A stretch of DNA of 5,681 nt from an uncultured Collinsella sp. (GTDB taxonomy: Bacteria > Actinomycetota > Coriobacteriia > Coriobacteriales > Coriobacteriaceae): the NCBI GenBank assembly GCA_958349325.1, contig CATWCP010000072.1, positions 1-5,681 on the forward strand, in the 5' to 3' direction. A program made the translations under genes and the position numbers. Numbering within the stretch: position 1 is the first letter of the stretch; each line of letters opens with the position of its first letter. Below are positions 1 to 5,681 of the stretch, in pieces. The notes under the pieces are model-generated. The model made no database searches and was not told the DNA's origin. It worked only from the letters and a program-made list of their open reading frames with translations.

Positions 1-28
1 CGAACCCGCCAGGGCGCGGAGCGTAAAG

Positions 29-52
29 AAAACGCGCCCGTGGCGCGTTTTT
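29..52 (+). terminator. Intrinsic terminator, possibly bidirectional
   Basis: A perfect 10-bp stem (29-38 pairs with 42-51, core ACGCGCC/GGCGCGT) closes on a 3-nt loop (CGT) and runs into five T residues at 48-52. This is the classic shape of a Rho-independent terminator for plus-strand transcription. Read on the minus strand the hairpin is followed by TTTTCTTTA, so it may work both ways. A TAA in the third forward frame at 24-26 lies just before the stem and could be the stop of a gene entering from the left, but eight codons are too few to prove that. Confidence 0.75.
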
Positions 53-61
53 AGCACAGCG

Positions 62-81
62 CGGTCGGCGCAAGCCGACCG
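62..81. repeat. Perfect GC-rich hairpin with a GCAA tetraloop
   Basis: CGGTCGGC at 62-69 pairs completely with GCCGACCG at 74-81 around the loop GCAA. As RNA from the plus strand this is an 8-bp stem capped by a GNRA tetraloop, a very stable fold. There is no following T tract, so it is not a canonical terminator. It starts 10 nt after the terminator at 29-52 and ends 3 nt before a second perfect hairpin, suggesting a compound element. Its function is unknown; a dispersed repeat or an RNA 3'-end stabiliser are both possible. Confidence 0.6.
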
Positions 82-84
82 GAT

Positions 85-109
85 AAATTTTGAGCGGAGC
101 TCAAAATTT
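85..109. repeat. Perfect 11-bp AT-rich inverted repeat
   Basis: AAATTTTGAGC (85-95) and GCTCAAAATTT (99-109) are exact reverse complements separated by GGA. The arms are much more AT-rich than the surroundings. A stem this long with a 3-nt spacer is unlikely by chance. It is not followed by a T run on either strand, so a terminator role is not supported. It could be an operator for a dimeric regulator, or part of a repeated extragenic element together with the hairpin at 62-81. Confidence 0.6.
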
Positions 110-274
110 GGACATCCCTCCTATTCGACCACGCCCCCATCGCGTTCAGCATCAACCCGGATCCCCTAACATGGAACCTATGACCGTACCCAGTCCCGAC
201 CGTTTGCCGAGCAATAGGGTCGCAATCGGCGCCGAACATGTACTATGTACGGGCATTGTCTAAACCCGTAACTC

Positions 275-280
275 AAAGGA
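275..280 (+). promoter_or_regulatory. Ribosome binding site fixing a TTG start
   Basis: AAAGGA lies 7 nt upstream of the TTG at 288-290. The next in-frame ATG, at 306-308, would be 25 nt away from it, which is too far. The spacing therefore favours TTG as the true start of the channel gene. Confidence 0.7.
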
Positions 281-287
281 CCCCATC

Positions 288-977
288 TTGCCCGTTGCCG
301 CCGCTATGATCGTTACCGCACACGCCTCGGATGCCATGGTTGCCATCCCGTTTTGGCTCGAGATGTTCGCCGTCGTCGCGGCATCGATCTCGGGCGTGTT
401 GGTCGCACGCGAGCACAAACTCGACCTGGTGGGCGCCGTCGCGCTCGCCGTGGTCTGTGGACTGGGCGGCGGTCTTTTGCGCGATATGACGCTGCAGGTG
501 GGCAACGTCTACATCCTCAACCAACCGATGGCGCTCCCGCTCTCCATCGCCACCGCGGCCATCATCTACATCTTCCCGGCAATCGTCGACAAGCCCGAAA
601 AGCTCATTCCCCTGCTCGATATCATCTCGGTGGGTATTTATGCGGCAACCGGCGCAGACAAGGCGCTGGTCTACGGCTTTGCGCCGGCGGTGTGCATCAT
701 GATGGGCTTTTTTACCGCGGTGGGCGGCGGCATGCTGCGAGATGGTTTTATGGGTGTGGTGCCGGGTATCTTCCAGCGCACCAACTTCTATGCCATCGCG
801 GCCATCGCCGGATCGGCAAGCTATGTTTGCCTTGTCATGAGCGGCTTGGTCAGCAATGTCGTCGCACTGGTCGTTTGCGTCGTGGTGACCATGGGACTAC
901 GCTGGCTGTCGCTGCGCTTTGATATCAAAAGCCCCACCGAGGATGACATCGCACGCTTTTTGCACCGCAAAAAGTAG
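288..977 (+). CDS. TRIC-type (UPF0126) trimeric intracellular cation channel family protein
   Basis: This is a 229-residue integral membrane protein of the prokaryotic TRIC family, formerly UPF0126. Known members form homotrimeric, mainly potassium-permeable channels in the cytoplasmic membrane. The sequence shows the family's internal duplication: a glycine-rich GLGGGLLRD at residues 58-66 and its counterpart AVGGGMLRD at 144-152, each in a hydrophobic helix. About seven membrane segments can be drawn (near 20-40, 45-66, 81-100, 106-125, 127-150, 165-185 and 187-204), matching the family's usual seven. The charged C-terminus (residues 212-229) should be cytoplasmic. The start is TTG, supported by AAAGGA 7 nt upstream. 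The length is normal and nothing is broken. The next gene is 106 bp downstream, with only a weak hairpin (about 994-1014, then TTCTTTTA) between them, so readthrough is possible. The family call is strong; ion selectivity is inferred. Confidence 0.9.
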   Translation: MPVAAAMIVTAHASDAMVAIPFWLEMFAVVAASISGVLVAREHKLDLVGAVALAVVCGLGGGLLRDMTLQVGNVYILNQPMALPLSIATAAIIYIFPAIVDKPEKLIPLLDIISVGIYAATGADKALVYGFAPAVCIMMGFFTAVGGGMLRDGFMGVVPGIFQRTNFYAIAAIAGSASYVCLVMSGLVSNVVALVVCVVVTMGLRWLSLRFDIKSPTEDDIARFLHRKK

Positions 978-1071
978 GTGGCGCGGGCTCATCCCTCGAA
1001 ATGCAACCGAGAGGTTCTTTTAGAGCGCCCACGCGTTGGGTACCCTGTTAGGTGCATGTCGAGCATCTGAC

Positions 1072-1077
1072 GAAGGA
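1072..1077 (+). promoter_or_regulatory. Ribosome binding site choosing the ATG at 1084
   Basis: GAAGGA ends 6 nt before the ATG at 1084-1086. A TTG further upstream in the same frame (1036) has no comparable site. That start would also put 16 extra residues in front of a well-formed signal peptide, so the ATG is preferred. Confidence 0.75.
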
Positions 1078-1083
1078 TTCACT

Positions 1084-2229
1084 ATGCCCTGTAATCAATT
1101 CCCGTCGACCCAGCGCCGTAAAGCGTGGGGCCGCATCACGATCTTATTCGCGCTCATCGCTCTAGCGGTCACCGCGCTTCCCACGGCGTCGTTCGCCGGC
1201 ACGGACACCGCAGGCAACGTACTTGCGACCGACAATGACGCCAATTCGTCCGGCGTCGAAGGTGACCTGTACTGGGCAGGTCAGGCCCTCAACTTGGACG
1301 ATGCGTCCATCGGCCGCGACATAATTGCAGCAGGCGAGAGCCTCTCCATCCGCGACTGCACGGTGGGCGGCGCCGTCCGCTTGGCGGCACGCACTATCGA
1401 TATCGCCAAGACCACGGTTGATGGCAGCGTCACGGTCGTCGGTCAGCACGTTGTGCTCAATTCCGACAGCACCGCCAACTGTTTTTACGCGATAGGCGAG
1501 ACGGTTGCCCTGCGCGGCTCTACCAAGTCGGCAGCGCTTGCGGGCGACACGGTGACCATCGATGGCACCGTCGAGGGCGATGTCGAGGTTTGGGCCGACA
1601 AGCTCATCCTGGGCAAGAACGCCCACATCACCGGCACCGTGAACGCGCACGTCTCCGAGGACCCCGAGCGTGCCGCAGGAGCCGAGGTAGGCGCGCTCAA
1701 GATCGACCGCACCGAGAACGAGGATACTTCCACCGTTAACGATGTCATCGGCGGTATCGTCGCCGCGGCACTCTCGACCTGCTTTGTCGCTCTGCTGCTC
1801 GAGCTCGTCTTTCCGCGCGCGACCGCCAGCGCCGCCGGCATGCTCCACCAGCGCCCCATGCCCCTGTGGGTGAGCGGTCTTCTGGGCACGATTGCTATCG
1901 TCCCCGCCGTCCTACTGCTAATTATCTCTATCGCTGGTCTGTCGCTTGCCGGAGCCCTCTTGTGCGGCGTTATCGGCATCGCACTGGTGTCGAGCGCCTT
2001 TGCGGGGTGCGCGATCGCGCGCATGGTCGGAAACAGCCAGAACCGCTACGCCATGGCGGCTGTGGGCGGTATCGCCGCAGGCGCCCTCACGGGGCTTCCC
2101 CTCGTAGGCGACTTCATCAGCGGCGTGGCCTTCGTCTTTACACTCGGCTACATCATCCAAATCATCTGGCGCAACGCCCACCTCAAACCGCAGCAGCCGG
2201 CTAACACGCCAGGACTCCCCACCGCTTAG
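1084..2229 (+). CDS. Exported bactofilin-like (polymer-forming) beta-solenoid protein with C-terminal membrane domain
   Basis: The product is 381 residues from the ATG chosen by its ribosome binding site. Residues 1-38 form a Sec signal peptide: RRK at 11-13, a hydrophobic core at 18-32, and likely cleavage after ASFA at 38. Residues 58-190 form a tandem repeat of about 18 residues; rungs begin at 58, 76, 94, 112, 131, 148, 163 and 181, the first three exactly 18 long, with V-x-G-D style openings at 58-61 and 163-166. This matches the beta-solenoid of polymer-forming (bactofilin-like) proteins. A charged linker (191-218) leads to about five membrane helices (221-243, 262-288, 289-312, 322-342, 343-362). 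Arginines and lysine at 245, 257, 313, 321, 363 and 368 fall on the sides expected to be cytoplasmic if the repeats are outside. Classical bactofilins are cytosolic, so this is a divergent architecture. A role as an envelope scaffold or sensor is inference. Confidence 0.8.
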   Translation: MPCNQFPSTQRRKAWGRITILFALIALAVTALPTASFAGTDTAGNVLATDNDANSSGVEGDLYWAGQALNLDDASIGRDIIAAGESLSIRDCTVGGAVRLAARTIDIAKTTVDGSVTVVGQHVVLNSDSTANCFYAIGETVALRGSTKSAALAGDTVTIDGTVEGDVEVWADKLILGKNAHITGTVNAHVSEDPERAAGAEVGALKIDRTENEDTSTVNDVIGGIVAAALSTCFVALLLELVFPRATASAAGMLHQRPMPLWVSGLLGTIAIVPAVLLLIISIAGLSLAGALLCGVIGIALVSSAFAGCAIARMVGNSQNRYAMAAVGGIAAGALTGLPLVGDFISGVAFVFTLGYIIQIIWRNAHLKPQQPANTPGLPTA

Positions 2230-2230
2230 C

Positions 2231-2271
2231 CGCCAACCACCATAAAGGGACCAGGCACCTTTGTGGTGGCG
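2231..2271. repeat. Imperfect REP-like hairpin
   Basis: The segment folds as a long interrupted hairpin. CGCCA at 2231-2235 pairs with TGGCG at 2267-2271. After a one-base bulge, CCAC at 2237-2240 pairs with GTGG at 2263-2266, and after a three-base bulge AAAGG at 2244-2248 pairs with CCTTT at 2258-2262. The loop is about nine bases. It starts right after the stop codon at 2229 and has no T tract. The conserved-looking core (AAAGG...GGCACCTTT) resembles, from memory, extragenic palindromes spread by Y1 (RAYT-type) transposases. No transposase lies in the window, so this identity is a hypothesis. Confidence 0.45.
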
Positions 2272-2296
2272 CAGACTAACTCAATCCCTGTGCACC

Positions 2297-2336
2297 AAAA
2301 AGGGCGTCGACCATTGCGGTCGACGCCCTTTCTTAT
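2297..2336. terminator. Bidirectional intrinsic terminator between convergent genes
   Basis: AAAGGGCGTCGACC (2299-2312) pairs perfectly with GGTCGACGCCCTTT (2318-2331) around a 5-nt loop (ATTGC), giving a 14-bp stem. On the minus strand the hairpin ends in TTTTT (complement of 2297-2301), 27 nt beyond the typA stop, so it is primarily the typA terminator. On the plus strand it is followed by TTTCTTATT and sits about 70 nt past the stop of the bactofilin-like gene, so it probably stops that transcript too. Confidence 0.9.
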
Positions 2337-2358
2337 TGGCGGTTATAAGCCCCAGCGC

Positions 2359-4197
<1,839 letters not shown>

Positions 4198-4314
4198 GTA
4201 GTTCCCCTATCTTCTATCCATATACAAACGGCACGCGTATGCGGCCCGCCCAGCGATACAACGCTCAGCGGGAATATTGAGCCTTTTACCGAAAACTCGT
4301 TTATTTTAGCGATT
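4198..4314 (-). other. typA leader / intergenic gap with one hairpin
   Basis: This 117-bp gap lies between the acidic hypothetical gene and typA. It contains an interrupted hairpin: CCCGC at 4245-4249 pairs with GCGGG at 4268-4272, and after a 2x2 internal loop AGCG at 4252-4255 pairs with CGCT at 4262-4265 around six bases. On the minus strand no T run follows, so it is not an intrinsic terminator; it would sit in the 5' leader of typA if transcription starts in the AT-rich part (about 4280-4318). I could not find a convincing paired -35/-10 promoter. No riboswitch class is recognised. Confidence 0.35.
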
Positions 4315-4764
4315 TTAGATGAGAGGGGTTTCCTCACCTGCAGGTTCAGGGTCGCTCCACATAAAACCATCGCCGGCGCCCATGCCCTCATACAGCACAT
4401 ATGCCGAAAAACCACTCTCGAGCGTGGTTTCGAAGAAGCTCACGAGCAGAGCATCGTGATAGCCGCCGTCAATCTCGACGCAGCCGGTGTAGCCGATGGC
4501 ATAGCGGGCGATACGGCCCAGGCCCTCGTCCTTAAGACCCATCTTGTGCTCGGAAATAAAGTTGGTGGCCGCCTCCAGGCACGCCTCTTCGCCGTCCTCG
4601 TCGAGCGCCGCCAGATATCGGTTGGAAGCAGCGTCCTCAATCGCCACAACTACGCCCGGATTCTCGCCGGCGGCAAGGTCGTCCAAGAACGCACCAATCA
4701 GGTCACACACCATGGCGTCGAGCTCGGCGGAGACGTTACCGGCGTCCTGCATATCCTGTGCCAT
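4315..4764 (-). CDS. Acidic hypothetical protein, 149 aa
   Basis: I do not recognise a named family. The product is a soluble, strongly acidic 149-residue protein with no signal peptide or membrane helix. Residues 1-75 look mostly helical, with clusters of Asp and Glu. Residues 84-127 look like a beta-rich core (RIARYAIGY at 84-92, then YHDALLVSFFE at 102-112 and AYVLYEG at 121-127). Aspartate and glutamate are again frequent in the tail (137-145). The ATG at 4764 has GGAAGG 7 nt upstream, a good ribosome binding site, which argues that it is a real gene. It lies 30 nt after the small membrane-protein gene on the same strand, so the two are probably one operon with the nuclease-family gene. 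typA follows 117 nt later. A regulatory or protein-binding role is possible, but nothing in the sequence decides it. Confidence 0.75.
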   Translation of the reverse strand: MAQDMQDAGNVSAELDAMVCDLIGAFLDDLAAGENPGVVVAIEDAASNRYLAALDEDGEEACLEAATNFISEHKMGLKDEGLGRIARYAIGYTGCVEIDGGYHDALLVSFFETTLESGFSAYVLYEGMGAGDGFMWSDPEPAGEETPLI

Positions 4765-4794
4765 CTTTAGACCTTCCCATCGAGTCTGGCGTCA

Positions 4795-5184
4795 TTACAG
4801 TTCTTGTGCCTCGGCGGCGATCTTAGCGGCAGCGTCGCGGGTGCGCATCATATCCATCGCGCGCTTGTCGAGCACCTTGATCTGACTGGTCAGCATGACC
4901 GCATCGACCACACCCCAGATCACGAGGCCCGTAGAGATCGAAAACCCAAGCGCACCAACTGTACCACGAAGGCGCGAGCAGATTGCCGCGACAAGGGCGG
5001 AGACGACAACCATCTTGATAAACGAGCCGCGGCGTTCGCGAAGCGTGCGGGCCTGCGTCACATAGGCAATGCGAGCCGCCTCAGAAGCCTCCGAGCGCAT
5101 CTGGGCCTCGCGGGCGATCGCAGCCGCCTCGGCAGAAACTCCGGCGCTCATGAGAGCGCACTCCGTAGCGTGTTTGTCGAACAT
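4795..5184 (-). CDS. Small membrane protein with two transmembrane helices, unknown function
   Basis: The 129-residue product has an Ala/Glu/Arg-rich helical N-terminus (residues 16-50, coiled-coil-like), two hydrophobic segments (about 55-70 and 76-98) joined by a short basic turn (RLR at 71-73), and a helical charged C-terminus (101-129). Both ends would lie on the same side of the membrane, probably the cytoplasm given their charge. I recognise no family. Its ATG (5184) directly follows the TAA of the nuclease gene (5187-5185) with no spacer, and there is no good ribosome binding site before it, so translation may depend on coupling to the upstream gene. An alternative start is codon 12 (ATG at 5151), which has GGAG 9 nt upstream and would give 118 residues. 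That it is a gene is well supported by the tight context and membrane pattern; its function is unknown. Confidence 0.75.
   Translation of the reverse strand: MFDKHATECALMSAGVSAEAAAIAREAQMRSEASEAARIAYVTQARTLRERRGSFIKMVVVSALVAAICSRLRGTVGALGFSISTGLVIWGVVDAVMLTSQIKVLDKRAMDMMRTRDAAAKIAAEAQEL
5161..5164 (-). promoter_or_regulatory. Candidate ribosome binding site for an alternative start
   Basis: GGAG on the minus strand lies 9 nt before the ATG at 5151-5149, codon 12 of the small membrane-protein gene. The annotated first ATG at 5184 lacks a comparable site, so this internal start competes with it. A weak, short match. Confidence 0.3.
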
Positions 5185-5681
5185 TTAGAAATCATCAGGG
5201 GAGAGCGTATGGACAAACTCGTCGAACTTCTCGAACTCCTGCTCGTCGTCGACTTCCTCGGCATGGGTAGAAACAGTGCCCAGGCGATTCATGATGTCGT
5301 CTTCAACGAACATGGGGGCATTACTGCGTACGGCGAGGGCGATGGCGTCGCTCGGACGCGCATCGATCTTATGCTCGTTACCATCGGCCAGTACGACGAT
5401 CGTCGCGTAGAACACCGGCGGCTCGGCGCGAACGATTTCGACACGCTCGAGCTTGGCACCTAGGGCGTCGACGGTGTCGAGCAGCAGGTCGTGCGTGATC
5501 GGGCGATCGGCACGGCCGCTGTCGATGCCGCGGCTGATTGCCGCAGCCTCAAACGAGCCAGTCTGGATGGAGAGGGAGCGCAGCGGCGCGGGGGAATCCG
5601 ACTTGCTGCAGCGCTCGCGAAGCACAATAAGCGATGGCACGGGACCGGCGGCCATGACGATGGTCTCTATGTCGACACGAA
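5185..5681 (-). CDS. Bifunctional nuclease (BFN/DUF151) family protein, 5' end beyond the window
   Basis: This belongs to the bifunctional nuclease family (DUF151). Plant members have been reported to cleave RNA and DNA; the bacterial role is poorly defined. Counting from the internal ATG at 5655, the family signatures are GSFEAAAI (33-40), RPITHDLLLD (51-60), ALGAKLERVEI (64-74), FYATIVV (82-88) and the hallmark IDARPSDAIALAVR (97-110) followed by APMFV. A highly acidic tail (133-156) follows the domain. The frame stays open upstream of that ATG to the window edge (it reads RVDIETIV before the Met), there is no ribosome binding site before it, and the family normally begins with such a strand. 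The real start therefore lies outside, and at least 165 codons are present or partly present. The stop codon touches the ATG of the next gene, so the two are probably translationally coupled. Confidence 0.9.
   Translation of the reverse strand, partial: RVDIETIVMAAGPVPSLIVLRERCSKSDSPAPLRSLSIQTGSFEAAAISRGIDSGRADRPITHDLLLDTVDALGAKLERVEIVRAEPPVFYATIVVLADGNEHKIDARPSDAIALAVRSNAPMFVEDDIMNRLGTVSTHAEEVDDEQEFEKFDEFVHTLSPDDF

Noticed and set aside
1..26. Possible 3' end of a gene entering from the left (TAA at 24-26 in the third forward frame, or TAG at 52-54 in the first)
   Set aside because: The TAA is well placed before the terminator, but only a few codons are visible and none can be assigned to a protein.
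51..239. A 62-codon open frame on the minus strand in the left intergenic region
   Set aside because: It runs through both perfect hairpins, has no ribosome binding site and resembles no protein. It is more likely chance in high-GC spacer.
238..250. TACTAT at 241-246, a -10-like hexamer inside a direct repeat of ATGTAC (238-243 and 245-250), upstream of the channel gene
   Set aside because: The distance to the start would suit a promoter, but no acceptable -35 hexamer lies 16-18 bp upstream and the repeat is short.
994..1021. Weak hairpin (CCTC/GAGG with a 13-nt loop) followed by TTCTTTT after the channel gene
   Set aside because: The stem has only four pairs with a large loop, too weak to call a terminator.
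1036..1083. Upstream TTG extension of the bactofilin-like gene (16 extra residues)
   Set aside because: There is no ribosome binding site at 1036, and the extension would sit in front of an otherwise normal signal peptide; the ATG at 1084 has GAAGGA at 6 nt.
1091..1126. Twin-arginine signal in the bactofilin-like protein (RR at residues 11-12)
   Set aside because: The residues after RR (KAWG) do not fit the Tat consensus and the core is strongly hydrophobic, so a Sec signal is the better reading.

Overview
The window is high-GC bacterial chromosome with no phage, transposase, CRISPR or RNA gene that I can see. Codon use, the gene families and the Coriobacteriia-like proteins suggest a gut actinobacterium of the Collinsella/Coriobacteriia type. 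That placement is recalled from family resemblance and not tested here; the genus is a guess.

Layout. Positions 1-287 are intergenic. They hold an intrinsic terminator (29-52), probably for a gene that ends at or before the left edge, followed by two perfect hairpins packed side by side (62-81 and 85-109). Positions 288-977 (+) encode a TRIC-type cation channel starting at TTG. Positions 1084-2229 (+) encode an exported and membrane-anchored protein with 18-residue beta-solenoid (bactofilin-like) repeats. Positions 2230-2358 are the convergent intergenic space. It holds an imperfect REP-like hairpin and a 14-bp-stem bidirectional terminator shared with the genes arriving from the right.

The right half, all on the minus strand, reads right to left: a bifunctional nuclease (BFN/DUF151) protein whose 5' end lies outside the window, a small two-helix membrane protein whose ATG abuts the nuclease stop codon, an acidic soluble protein of unknown function 30 nt further on, a 117-nt gap with a structured but unassigned leader, and the translational GTPase TypA/BipA, which ends at the shared terminator. 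The first three look like one operon. typA may be read through from it, because no clear terminator separates them.

How the genes work together: the plus-strand pair are both envelope proteins (channel and surface scaffold), but there is no sign that they form one system. The minus-strand cluster links a nuclease-family protein and a stress/ribosome GTPase through two unknown proteins. I see no convincing evidence of a wholly new system. The most promising leads are the exported bactofilin-like membrane protein, the two unknown genes between the nuclease and typA, and the two intergenic hairpin elements.
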